The notes: a model not told the origin generated them from the sequence alone. DNA of 64,000 bases from Candidatus Peribacteria bacterium RIFOXYB1_FULL_54_35 (GCA_001787755.1 MFYJ01000007.1:210585-274584), one strand, 5' to 3'. Shown: positions 43,368 to 51,107, counted from the first letter of the stretch. A program made the numbers and translations.

Positions 43368-44972
43368 ATGCCGAAGTCTCCGCCCCTCACCGATCTCACC
43401 ATTCTCTTTCCGGAGGAGGGGGAGTCGTGGGAGGCATTCGCTGCGCGTATAGAGGGGGAGAAGGGGAGCCTTGTTATCATCCTCACCGGACCGGATGCCG
43501 TGCTCGCGCGCGATGAGAAGATGCGCGTGCAGTTCCTCGATGCCATGCAGCGCATGAGCGCCAGGGTGCACCTGGCCACCCGCCAGCGCGTGCTCATGGC
43601 TGCGGCCCGCTCCAAGGGCATCCGCGTGATCGACAGTATCTCGGATTTAAAGCACCTCCTGCGGGGGAACCCCAAGGCAGACGAGGCGGTCCGCATGTTC
43701 TCGCCGAACATCTGGCAGCAGAAGCTGCGTAGCAATCTGCAGTCCATGGGGCTCCTCAGCCTCCCGAAGCTCCGTGTGTGGGTGCTCATTCTGACGAGTG
43801 TCGTTGTCTTCCTCTTCGTGCTCTTCCGCCTGCTCCCGAACTGCGAAATACGCGTCTGGCCGCGGGAGGACGCCATCTCGCAGACGGTGAATGTCTTCCT
43901 CGTGCTCTCGGGAGCGGTGATAGAGGGAATTCCCTCCCGCGTGCGGACCATGGAACTCATCCCCATCGAAGTGTCTGTGAGCCAGGCCGTCACGTTCGAC
44001 CAGATCTCCAAGGAGTTCATTGGCAAGAGTGCAGAGGCAGCCATGACGGTGATCAATACGTCCGACAGCGAGTATGCCCTGCGCACGGGAACGCGCGTCA
44101 TGAACCAGGCAGGCATGGTCTTCCGCCTCCAGGAACCGGTGGTGGTGGCTCCCGGGGAAGAAGTGACGGCGCGCGCGACCGCCGATGATCTGGATCTCTA
44201 TGGAGAAGTGATCGGAGACCGCGGCAATGTTCCTGCGGGCCTGCGCTGGGATTTCCCCGGCCTCGCGCCATCGGAGCAGCAGCTCGTGTACGCCGAGAAC
44301 CGCAGCCCTGCTTCGGGGGGGCAGACGGATTTCCGCACGGTGCTGCATAAGGAAGACCTGGAGGTTGGCCGCCTGAAGCTGGAGCAGGATTTGCTCGCTT
44401 CGGCCAAGCAGCTCGTGGACGAGCAGCGGGATCTCTTCAATGCGGAGCACGCGGAGGAGCACATGGAGATTCTGTACTACGAAGAACTCACAAAATCCAT
44501 CTTCTACAATTTCAAGCTTTCTGAGCAGTTCCTCGGCCAGCCGGTGAAATCCGTGCCGATGGAGGGCGATGTTGTCTACACCGCCTATGCCTACGATTCC
44601 CTGCACGTCCTCGCGCTCCTCAGCCAGGAACTGCGGCAGCACGTGGAGGACGGCAAGCGCCTTCTGGAGGAGACGCTCACCTTAGACCGCCTTGTCGCGC
44701 ATGTCATCGACTACGCCGATGACCTCGCGTGGATCAAGCTCACGGTGGACCTCTCCGGCACGGAGCAGTACATCCTCGACCCCTTAAGCCCCACGGGAGC
44801 CAGGTTCGGCAAGAAAGTGCGTGATCTCGTCACCGGGAAGGACAAGGACACCGCGCAGCGCATCATCAAGAACCTCCCGGAGGTGGAGAACGTGGAGGTG
44901 CACGTCTGGCCGCCCTGGAACCGCCTGGTCCCGCATATTCCTTCCAGTATTTCCATCGAAGTCATCCGATGA
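43368..44972 (+). CDS. Single-TM protein with baseplate-J-like extracytoplasmic region
   Basis: The 534 residues divide into a cytoplasmic N-terminus (~1-130, starting MPKSPPLTDLTILFPEEGES), one TM segment (LRVWVLILTSVVVFLFVLFRLL, ~134-156) and a large beta-rich outer part. YALRTGTRVMNQAGMVFRLQ and GEVIGDRGNVPAGLRW resemble the repeats of baseplate J/gp47-type proteins. The C-terminus is mixed (GKKVRDLVTGKDKDTAQRII). CPR genomes often carry one such protein; its role is unknown and an injection-like apparatus is not shown here. It overlaps the next gene by 4 bp. Confidence 0.77.
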   Translation: MPKSPPLTDLTILFPEEGESWEAFAARIEGEKGSLVIILTGPDAVLARDEKMRVQFLDAMQRMSARVHLATRQRVLMAAARSKGIRVIDSISDLKHLLRGNPKADEAVRMFSPNIWQQKLRSNLQSMGLLSLPKLRVWVLILTSVVVFLFVLFRLLPNCEIRVWPREDAISQTVNVFLVLSGAVIEGIPSRVRTMELIPIEVSVSQAVTFDQISKEFIGKSAEAAMTVINTSDSEYALRTGTRVMNQAGMVFRLQEPVVVAPGEEVTARATADDLDLYGEVIGDRGNVPAGLRWDFPGLAPSEQQLVYAENRSPASGGQTDFRTVLHKEDLEVGRLKLEQDLLASAKQLVDEQRDLFNAEHAEEHMEILYYEELTKSIFYNFKLSEQFLGQPVKSVPMEGDVVYTAYAYDSLHVLALLSQELRQHVEDGKRLLEETLTLDRLVAHVIDYADDLAWIKLTVDLSGTEQYILDPLSPTGARFGKKVRDLVTGKDKDTAQRIIKNLPEVENVEVHVWPPWNRLVPHIPSSISIEVIR

Positions 44973-45640
44973 TTCCCGGGAAATCCCACATCCGCTGGCT
45001 CATCCGCTCGGTGCTGCGCCTCCTCGGCGTCAGTGGGGGAGTGTTCCTCCTCATCGTGCTCCACGTCGTCTCCCAGTTCCTGGGGGATGCTGACAGCGCC
45101 ACCCTTCGACAAGCTCAGGGCGGCACAATTTGTGCCGTCGTCTTCGGCGCCGCCGTGCGCGGAGGCTCGGAGGCGGGCCCCGGCATTACGCGCCGGGTGC
45201 AGGCTGCCGCCGACCTCTACCACCAGGGGAGTATCCAGACCATTATTCTCACCGGAGGTAAAGGGTCACAGATCCAGGAGAGCGAGGCTGCCGTCATGAA
45301 GAAAGTGGCCATGAGGCTCGGTATCGACTCAGAAGACCTGATTTTGGAGGATAAGGCCACCTCGACCTGGGAGAATCTGGCCTTCACCAAGGAGCTAGTC
45401 GGGGATTGCTCCTCTATTATTGCCATCTCCGACCGTTACCACCTCGCCCGCATCGAGTACCTCGCGGAGCTCCAGGAGTGGGGGAACCTTCGTACACTGC
45501 CGGCGGGCAGGGTACCGCTTCTGTCATTCGAAGTCCGCGCAGTCGTGCGCGAAGCACTCGGACACATCTACTACACGCTGCGTGAGTACTTCGACATAGA
45601 GAAGTACCTCTCCTCCCAGTCGGACTTCCAGGTCCTCTAG
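44969..45640 (+). CDS. YdcF-like (DUF218) protein
   Basis: The protein has 223 residues, with an N-terminal TM segment (LLGVSGGVFLLIVLHVVSQFLG) and a DUF218 domain. ICAVVFGAAVRGG begins it, RVQAAADLYHQGSIQTIILTGGKG and EDKATSTWENLAFTKEL follow, and ISDRYHLARIEYLA ends it. DUF218 proteins such as SanA and YdcF act at the envelope; the reaction is not established. A CCCTTCGACAAGCTCAGGG palindrome is inserted in frame between the TM segment and the domain, encoding TLRQAQGG. It is translationally coupled to the upstream gene (ATGA overlap). Confidence 0.88.
   Translation: MIPGKSHIRWLIRSVLRLLGVSGGVFLLIVLHVVSQFLGDADSATLRQAQGGTICAVVFGAAVRGGSEAGPGITRRVQAAADLYHQGSIQTIILTGGKGSQIQESEAAVMKKVAMRLGIDSEDLILEDKATSTWENLAFTKELVGDCSSIIAISDRYHLARIEYLAELQEWGNLRTLPAGRVPLLSFEVRAVVREALGHIYYTLREYFDIEKYLSSQSDFQVL
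45102..45120. repeat. CTGAGC/GTCGAAG-family palindrome P4 inside a coding sequence
   Basis: CCCTTCGACAAGCTCAGGG lies in frame within the YdcF-like gene, encoding LRQAQG in the linker after the TM segment. The frame is intact on both sides. Confidence 0.7.
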
Positions 45641-45657
45641 CCCATCTTAGAAGGCCA

Positions 45658-45730
45658 GAGTTTTCCACATGTCAATTCCTTCTTAACATAAAATGCATTA
45701 TGTTAAGTATAGGAAGGATGTGGAAAACTC
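45658..45730. other. dif: Putative dif site (45681-45708) inside a larger inverted repeat
   Basis: TCTTAACATAA, a 6-bp centre AATGCA, and TTATGTTAAGT form an 11-6-11 Xer site. The right half matches the E. coli XerD half-site TTATGTTAAAT except for one base. Flanking arms GAGTTTTCCACAT and ATGTGGAAAACTC are perfectly inverted and enclose CCTT/AAGG. TTTTCCACA resembles a DnaA box. The site lies about 180 bp upstream of the only Xer recombinase gene in the window. Confidence 0.75.
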
Positions 45731-45778
45731 CTCTTTTCTTTCTCCCCTGCCAAATTTCTTGTTCATTCAGCTTTTTAG

Positions 45779-45863
45779 AAAATATGTCACACTGAGCACT
45801 GTCGAAGTGCGACATATTTTCTGCCCTCCTCTGTCATCCTTCGTCAGAGCTCAGGATGACAGG
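45779..45863. repeat. CTGAGC/GTCGAAG-family palindromes P5 and P6
   Basis: P5 has AAAATATGTC...GACATATTTT around CACTGAGCACTGTCGAAGTG. P6 has CTGTCATCCT...AGGATGACAG around TCGTCAGAGCTC. Each has its own arm sequence on a common core, and both lie between the dif-like site and the xer gene. Confidence 0.7.
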
Positions 45864-45890
45864 AATCCCCTCTCTCACCAGTCCCCTAGT

Positions 45891-46814
45891 ATGGAAAACG
45901 CACTCTCACAGGCCATGGACCGCTACATCGTCTATCTCCAGGCGGAAGAGAACAAATCTCCGCTCACCGTGGCCAATTACCGGCGCTCTTTGAACCTCCT
46001 TTTAGACCTTTTAGGCGTCTCCGATGCCAAAAACATCGATAAAACTGTGATTCGGACCCTTAAATCCAAACTGCACGGCGCCAAGGCGCGCAGCGGCAAG
46101 CCCCTGAGCATTACCACCAAGAACTATCACCTCACCGTCCTGCGGGCTTTCCTCCGGTATTTGCTGCAGGATGAGGAAATGGACGGCATTTACGCGCCCG
46201 ACCGCATCCAGAGGTTCAAGCAGGAGGAGCGGCAGGTGAAAGTCCTCCGGCGCGAGGAGCTCTCCCGTCTCCTCGAGTCCCCTGACGTTTCCACCCGGAC
46301 CGGCAAGCGCGACAAAGCGATTATGGAATTATTTTTTTCGACGGGGTTACGTCTTGCAGAACTCCGGAGTCTGAATGTGCGGGATCTGAACTTTGACACA
46401 AGAGAGATTTCAGTTCGCGGTAAAAGGGGAAAGATCCGGGTGGTCTTCCTCTCGGATCGGGCGGTGGATTCCCTCCGGGCATACCTGGAGGCGCGGACAG
46501 ATGATCTCACTCCCCTCTTCATTCGTAATATGGAGAAAGCGCAGGAGACTATGCCCCCCGGAGAAGAATTCAGACTTTCGCGCATCTCTATCTATAACGT
46601 AGTGAAGAAATACGCGCTCATTGCGGGAGTGGTCTCTGATCCTTCTCCGCACACGCTGCGGCATTCCTTCGCGACGGATCTTCTGAGGAATGGAGCGGAT
46701 TTAAGGAGTGTGCAGGAGTTACTGGGGCATGCGGATTTGAGTACGACGCAGATTTACACGCATGTGACTAACCCCCAATTGAAGGAAGTTCATGAGAAAT
46801 ATCACGGGAAGTAA
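45891..46814 (+). CDS. xer: Tyrosine recombinase of the XerC/XerD type
   Basis: Xer resolves chromosome dimers at dif. I chose the ATG at 45891 (MENALSQAMDRYIVYLQAEE, 307 residues, normal length). The N-terminal SAM-like DNA-binding domain (LTVANYRRSLNLLLDLLG; LTVLRAFLRYLL) is followed by the catalytic domain. Its residues are Arg in TGLRLAELRSL, Lys in VRGKRGKIRVV, HTLRHSFATDLL, LGHADLSTTQIYTHV with the second His and nucleophile Tyr. It is the only such gene here, next to a dif-like site, so a one-recombinase system is likely. The upstream gap 45641-45890 holds the dif region and palindromes. Confidence 0.95.
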   Translation: MENALSQAMDRYIVYLQAEENKSPLTVANYRRSLNLLLDLLGVSDAKNIDKTVIRTLKSKLHGAKARSGKPLSITTKNYHLTVLRAFLRYLLQDEEMDGIYAPDRIQRFKQEERQVKVLRREELSRLLESPDVSTRTGKRDKAIMELFFSTGLRLAELRSLNVRDLNFDTREISVRGKRGKIRVVFLSDRAVDSLRAYLEARTDDLTPLFIRNMEKAQETMPPGEEFRLSRISIYNVVKKYALIAGVVSDPSPHTLRHSFATDLLRNGADLRSVQELLGHADLSTTQIYTHVTNPQLKEVHEKYHGK

Positions 46815-46905
46815 AATATTCCCTTTGCTTTTGATGCGAGAAATACTCGTTCGGAGGCTTACAAAATCAATTGCAGAGAATGGCTATTGATTGCAGGTTT
46901 GAAAG

Positions 46906-46935
46906 TTGACATATGTAAACATTGGGATTCATACT
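46906..46935 (+). promoter_or_regulatory. Promoter of the 46942 gene
   Basis: TTGACA (46906-46911), an 18-bp spacer and CATACT (46930-46935). The ATG at 46942 is only 6 nt past the -10 box, so transcription would begin at about the start codon. The TTG of the -35 box was taken as the start in the ORF track, which is unlikely. Confidence 0.65.
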
Positions 46936-46941
46936 TTCTTT

Positions 46942-47649
46942 ATGCAGGAATTGGTTAATTTATTTGGGCTTTTGCTTCCTCCGAATGAAATAAGGCCAAT
47001 TTTTTCAGAGATAAAATATGGGATGACTGATAAATTGCTCCGTAAGTTTTTTAGTGGCTGGAAGGAGGGGGCTGATCAAACTGCCTTGATTAATAGAAAA
47101 ATGAGTACAACTTTAGCATTGGATAAGGGAGGTTTCACTTTTGTATTAGAAGATCCTAAGTATTTAAAGGATTTTTTAAAGCAATCAGAGCAAATATATA
47201 CTCTTTATACTCAGATGCTTGAAACACAGCTTATTAGGAAGATAGGGTTTGAAAGGATTGGAGTTGTTGGATTGGATGTGTCTTTTGAAGATGCGGTCTG
47301 CAAACTTAGAGAAAAGTTTTTTCTGAAAAAACCCGAGGTAACGTTTCTTTCGAGTAAGTTTAGCGATTTCCTTTTTTCTGTGAATCTCATTAAGAATGAT
47401 TTTTTGTGTGAATATAACGCAGGTGTGGCGAGAAGGGGGGAAGTTTGTTCAATGTTGGAAGATCGTACAGAATTTTTGCGTGCTGAGGATTTACCCGAGA
47501 CTAGTTTGTTTTTCGACTTAAATGTAAGCAAGAAAAATTCGACGTCAGAAATGGGGAGAAAGATTTTAAAAGATGCTGAGTCGTTAAGTAAAAACTTGTT
47601 TAATGAATTTTTTGAATTTTCCTTAACAGATGTCAACAAAGACAAGTAG
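46942..47649 (+). CDS. Hypothetical protein, AT-rich gene (pair with 47630)
   Basis: The protein has 235 residues, starting MQELVNLFGLLLPPNEIRPI at the ATG behind the promoter. It is soluble-looking and helix-rich (DPKYLKDFLKQSEQIYTLYT; GRKILKDAESLSKNLFNEFF). I recognise no motif. The gene is much more AT-rich than xer before it. It overlaps the membrane-protein gene at 47630 by 20 bp, so the two are an operon and probably work together. Confidence 0.63.
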   Translation: MQELVNLFGLLLPPNEIRPIFSEIKYGMTDKLLRKFFSGWKEGADQTALINRKMSTTLALDKGGFTFVLEDPKYLKDFLKQSEQIYTLYTQMLETQLIRKIGFERIGVVGLDVSFEDAVCKLREKFFLKKPEVTFLSSKFSDFLFSVNLIKNDFLCEYNAGVARRGEVCSMLEDRTEFLRAEDLPETSLFFDLNVSKKNSTSEMGRKILKDAESLSKNLFNEFFEFSLTDVNKDK

Positions 47650-48379
47650 TTACGATTCGGCATTTACTGATTTTTCCGACGAGGCATTGTCTGCTTTGGG
47701 AGGGTTAGGAGATATTAATGACAGATTCAGGAAGAAGAGTATGTGGGTTTCGAGAGAAAGATTGCCGGTGGGTGATTTTTCGGGCACAAATGGTTGTGTT
47801 CCATTTGATACAGTGAATGCATTAATAGGAGAGAAACTTCCAAGAAGGGACAAAATGATTCAAGTTCATCAAGATCGTGGGTATCCGAAAGTTATGTATA
47901 TGTCTTTTGCGACAGATGCTAACGATGTTATCCACAAATTTGATTTCGCTTTATCGCGGAGTGAAATGTTAAGTTCAGTATTAGCTTTTTTTCTTCTTCC
48001 TCTTACTAGTCTAGATATAACTTTTGTCCTTTTTGGATGCTCTCTGGTTTTTTATTCCCTTATTAAGGGATCAATAGCTGTCAAATCAGATACGCCTTTC
48101 AAGTTTTTAGTTTCACTCGCAAAAAATATTGCCATATGCATTGCGATATTGTATGGCTCCGGTTTTATGGAGTTATACTTTATCAGTATTGGTCATGGTG
48201 TATATGGGGGAGGTGTAGTTAGGGAAATAGTATTGTATGCGGTAACTGCTTATTTGCTTAGTGTTGTTGCAATTAATCTTTTTGTATGGTTCTGTCATTT
48301 GGTTACTGAAGATAAATTTTACACAGCTGTGAAGGATATTATTGCTTATGCAAAAAAGAGATTTTGTGAAAAAGAATAA
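47630..48379 (+). CDS. Membrane protein of unknown function (pair with 46942)
   Basis: The protein has 249 residues. A soluble N-terminal ~105 residues (RFRKKSMWVSRERLPVGDFS) is followed by about four TM helices: LAFFLLPLTSLDITFVLFG, LVFYSLI, NIAICIAILYGSGFMELYF and YAVTAYLLSVVAINLFVWF. A basic C-terminal tail follows. No family is recognised. A cytosolic partner plus a membrane protein in an AT-rich island is a layout seen in defence systems, but nothing here proves that. TAA stop. Confidence 0.66.
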   Translation: MSTKTSSYDSAFTDFSDEALSALGGLGDINDRFRKKSMWVSRERLPVGDFSGTNGCVPFDTVNALIGEKLPRRDKMIQVHQDRGYPKVMYMSFATDANDVIHKFDFALSRSEMLSSVLAFFLLPLTSLDITFVLFGCSLVFYSLIKGSIAVKSDTPFKFLVSLAKNIAICIAILYGSGFMELYFISIGHGVYGGGVVREIVLYAVTAYLLSVVAINLFVWFCHLVTEDKFYTAVKDIIAYAKKRFCEKE

Positions 48380-48427
48380 TTTATTCATCTGGAGCCGAAC
48401 TCTCCCCTTGCGTAAAGCTCGCAGAAT

Positions 48428-48667
48428 CTATTTCTTATAGAGTCTTTCGATTTCTCTTGCCAAAAAGACAATAAGATAAGTCCAACCTAAAATTACGACG
48501 ATGCTGTATATGTTATACCAAGTTGGGCCTAGAGTTTTGGCATTCTCATGAACAATAGTTACAACTTCCATTGTTAGGGCAGCTACGATAAAGCCAGTAA
48601 CAACAAGGAGGTGTTCGAATGCGCTAAGTTTCAATCTTGGTGCCTTACGTCTTTTCCTGAACCACAT
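48428..48667 (-). CDS. Small two-TM membrane protein, hypothetical
   Basis: The 79 residues begin MWFRKRRKAPRLKLSAFEHL, with two TM segments (LLVVTGFIVAALTMEVVTIV and IYSIVVILGWTYLIVFLA) and a short EIERLYKK tail. The topology and basic N-terminus look real. AT-rich gene in the island. Function unknown. Confidence 0.55.
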   Translation of the reverse strand: MWFRKRRKAPRLKLSAFEHLLVVTGFIVAALTMEVVTIVHENAKTLGPTWYNIYSIVVILGWTYLIVFLAREIERLYKK

Positions 48668-48772
48668 GAAGCAATCTTACCACACATATGCAAAGGGAGA
48701 TATTGATGTGGAGATTGTGGTGGGGAGGAAGGGGTAGACAATCTAATCCAGTGAGAGCTACCATTCCTTTTA

Positions 48773-49720
48773 ATGGTGAATAGGGTTTTATTGTTATTGG
48801 TAGTATTAATGCTTGCTGGGTGCAACGCAGTGGATCTTTCTTGCATTGAAGGGTTCGAGAAAAATGAGAGATCAGAGGGGGTAATATTTTTTCTCTGTGA
48901 GAATCCTGAGTTTGAAATTACCTGTGATGTCAAAACATATGTGTACGTGGACGGTAGGCACTCGTGTATTTCCTTTAATGGCGACAAATACTTAATTTTA
49001 GAAACCGAAGATGTTACGAATCAGCCGGAAGAGCAAATGAGCTCTGTTTCAAGTGCGGAAGAAGAAAGGGAAGTTCGAGTGCAAGCAACTCCTATAGTCC
49101 AACCGGAGAAAGCGGTAGAATCTGCTTCAGAGATCGAAAAGATCGGAGAAATAGTATGCAAAGATGGTGATTGGAATTGTGAATCTTGGGGGTCCTGTAC
49201 TGCAGGCACTCAGTCTAGGGAGTGCGTTTTAAGTTCTGATTGTATTGTTAAAGATTTTTCTCCTGAAATTGTGAGAACATGCACGGTGACAAGAGTGTGC
49301 GGTGGGTCTGATTGGGATTGTTCAGGATGGACCCACTGCATAAATGGTAAACGTACGCGAGTTTGCGATTTACAGTCAAAGGATTGCCGAATTGTTTCCC
49401 CAGTTAGTACAGAGGAGGCCTGCTCAAATCTTGAATCTCGCCTTTTAGAAATGTCTACTGACATCGATGCAAGGGAGGTCTGGCTGAATAAATGGGATGG
49501 GGTTGCAAAGGAGCTTGCTTCTAATTCTGCGAATGAAATATATTCCATAACCAATAAGTATCGAAAAGACCTTATGGAGTATATGGGTATTTATAATGAT
49601 CTTGTTTCTGGTAAGGCTACTGTTGCGCTTGTCGGGTACCGTATTTCGAACCTTATGCTTGAGATGGATAGTCTGCAGGAGAGCATAAAAAAAATTACGT
49701 TAGTGTATCCTGCTAAATGA
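48773..49720 (+). CDS. Lipoprotein with two thrombospondin-1-like repeats
   Basis: The protein has 315 residues with signal MVNRVLLLLVVLMLAGC (lipobox MLAGC). Cys-rich modules follow. After a Glu/Val-rich linker come two TSP1-like repeats: DWNCESWGSCTAGTQSRECV and DWDCSGWTHCINGKRTRVCD, each with the W-x-C-x-x-W spacing and an R-x-C end. A helical C-terminus (LMEYMGIYNDLVSGKATVAL) closes the protein. TSP1-like repeats of this type occur in surface proteins of CPR and archaea and suggest cell-surface binding. AT-rich gene. The function is inference. Confidence 0.75.
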   Translation: MVNRVLLLLVVLMLAGCNAVDLSCIEGFEKNERSEGVIFFLCENPEFEITCDVKTYVYVDGRHSCISFNGDKYLILETEDVTNQPEEQMSSVSSAEEEREVRVQATPIVQPEKAVESASEIEKIGEIVCKDGDWNCESWGSCTAGTQSRECVLSSDCIVKDFSPEIVRTCTVTRVCGGSDWDCSGWTHCINGKRTRVCDLQSKDCRIVSPVSTEEACSNLESRLLEMSTDIDAREVWLNKWDGVAKELASNSANEIYSITNKYRKDLMEYMGIYNDLVSGKATVALVGYRISNLMLEMDSLQESIKKITLVYPAK

Positions 49721-49723
49721 TAT

Positions 49724-49798
49724 TGGTTCTTCGGGCGGGAGAATCCTAAGAAGGATCTCGCAATTCTCTGCAAGAGGCATCATCCGAAGGGCTGGTGC
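49724..49798 (+). pseudogene. HNH endonuclease fragment (3' end duplicate)
   Basis: WFFGRENPKKDLAILCKRHHPKG can be read directly downstream of the lipoprotein gene. It matches the C-terminal part of the intact HNH protein at 49991 (FGRENPKKDLAILCEKHHPKG). No start or N-terminal part is present, so this is a broken duplicate. Confidence 0.75.
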
Positions 49799-49861
49799 TC
49801 CCTGCTGGGGATTCGTGTTTGAAGGCTTTTCTACAAACTATTTCATTTTTGAAGAGTAGAT

Positions 49862-49922
49862 TGCCTAGTTCTGCCGCCTTCCGCAGCAGTTTTTGTATTT
49901 TTGCCGCTATTGTAGAAGGGGC
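49862..49922 (-). pseudogene. SEC-C tail-like fragment
   Basis: This stretch, and a shorter one at 50376-50410, closely match the 3' end of the SEC-C gene at 51108-51170, which encodes CPCKSGKKHKNCCGRPQ. The match includes a one-base gap that breaks the frame. It sits about 60 bp after the HNH fragment; the rest of the 49721-49990 gap shows nothing else. Confidence 0.6.
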
Positions 49923-49990
49923 AGAGATGTCCATGGGCTGGATGGAGATAACGACGGGGAGGCGTGTGAGTCGTTGGAGTGAGCGCTATC

Positions 49991-50356
49991 ATGTCTGCTA
50001 TGGATAAGAGCTTCATCCCCATTCTTCTTGTCTTCTTTGTACTTTATGGGCTTCAGGAGCTTTTGCGAACTCGTGTCTCTAAGAAGGATATGTGGGAGCA
50101 CTACCGCTCTCCTCTCTGGGAACAGAAGAGAGAAGAAGCGTTTCGGATACATGGCAGAAAGTGTGCCGTGTGTGATACAGAGGAGCACCTGCAGGTGCAT
50201 CATCTGCACTACCGCAAATGGTTTGTTCCTATTTTTGGGCGGGAGAATCCTAAAAAAGATCTGGCAATTTTGTGCGAGAAGCACCATCCGAAAGGGCGAT
50301 ACTCAAGGGTGGAAATTCTCGTTCGCAGGCTATTCTATAAGCTCTTTCGTGTTTGA
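49991..50356 (+). CDS. Membrane-anchored HNH endonuclease-domain protein
   Basis: The protein has 121 residues. ATG 49991 is taken, with GTG 49979 or ATG 50000 as alternatives. The N-terminal TM segment (FIPILLVFFVLYGLQELL) is followed by a linker and an HNH domain: CAVCDTEEHLQVHHLHYRKW (Cys pair, HH), then PKKDLAILCEKHHPKG (Asn/Asp and second Cys/His set). HNH enzymes are usually soluble; the membrane anchor is unusual and could place the nuclease at the envelope. A decayed copy of its 3' end lies just upstream. Confidence 0.78.
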   Translation: MSAMDKSFIPILLVFFVLYGLQELLRTRVSKKDMWEHYRSPLWEQKREEAFRIHGRKCAVCDTEEHLQVHHLHYRKWFVPIFGRENPKKDLAILCEKHHPKGRYSRVEILVRRLFYKLFRV

Positions 50357-50457
50357 GCGGGAAAAGAAACTTCTCTAGTTCTGCCGCCTCTCGCAGCAGT
50401 GTTTGATCAGGAGTAAAGGGTGGTGAGTTATGAAGGAAAGGAGTACAATACTGAGAT

Positions 50458-50955
50458 ATGGGTTCCAAAGGAAACAACTACGCATTCATAGACAGTCAGA
50501 ACGTCAATCTCGCCATCCGTGACTCCGGCTGGCAGCTTGATTTCGCGCGCTTCAGAAAATACCTCAAGGATAAATTCCGCATCACGAAGGCATTCCTCTT
50601 CATCGGGTTTGTCGCGGAGAACGAATCTCTCTACACCTCCCTGCAGGAGGCCGGGTACATCCTCGTCTTCAAGCCGACTCTTCTCCTGCCTTCCGGCAAG
50701 GCGAAGGGGAACGTGGATGCGGAGCTTGTGCTCTATGCGATGATTGAATTCCGGAATTACAGTCAGGCGCTGGTTGTCTCCGGCGACGGCGATTTCTTCT
50801 GCCTCGTCGATTATCTGAAAGGAAAACAGAAGCTCCTCAAGCTGGTGATCCCCAACCGGAGGAAGTACTCTTCTCTCTACCGCAAATTCATGTCCGATAT
50901 CGTGTTTATGAACGATCTGAAGCCGAAATTGGCGTACAGCAAAAAGAAGAGATAA
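50458..50955 (+). CDS. NYN-domain (LabA/DUF88) protein
   Basis: The 165 residues form one NYN domain, a PIN-like fold of presumed RNases. NYAFIDSQNVNLAIRDSGWQ holds the first Asp, DAELVLYAMIEF the second acidic site, and ALVVSGDGDFFCLVDYL the GDxDF motif. The C-terminal tail is basic (KPKLAYSKKKR). All expected acidic residues are visible. It is GC-rich like the core genome, which marks the end of the AT-rich island. Confidence 0.9.
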   Translation: MGSKGNNYAFIDSQNVNLAIRDSGWQLDFARFRKYLKDKFRITKAFLFIGFVAENESLYTSLQEAGYILVFKPTLLLPSGKAKGNVDAELVLYAMIEFRNYSQALVVSGDGDFFCLVDYLKGKQKLLKLVIPNRRKYSSLYRKFMSDIVFMNDLKPKLAYSKKKR

Positions 50956-51107
50956 AGAAAAGAGGCATTACCTCGGGACGGGACCCTTTGGATAGCCTCT
51001 CATCGTGATAGATACAGTATACCGCGCAGGAAGGGCTCCTGTAAATACGGGAAATGCGGTTTATTTTGGGCATCGGACGCGTTTCCTGCTCTCCGTGTTT
51101 TTCTTCG

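Noticed and set aside
42569-44116. 515-residue minus-strand ORF
   Set aside because: It is antisense to pgk and the baseplate-J-like gene, and has no recognisable domain.
47211-47663. 150-residue minus-strand ORF in the AT-rich island
   Set aside because: It is antisense to the 46942 gene, which has a strong promoter and is coupled to the next gene.
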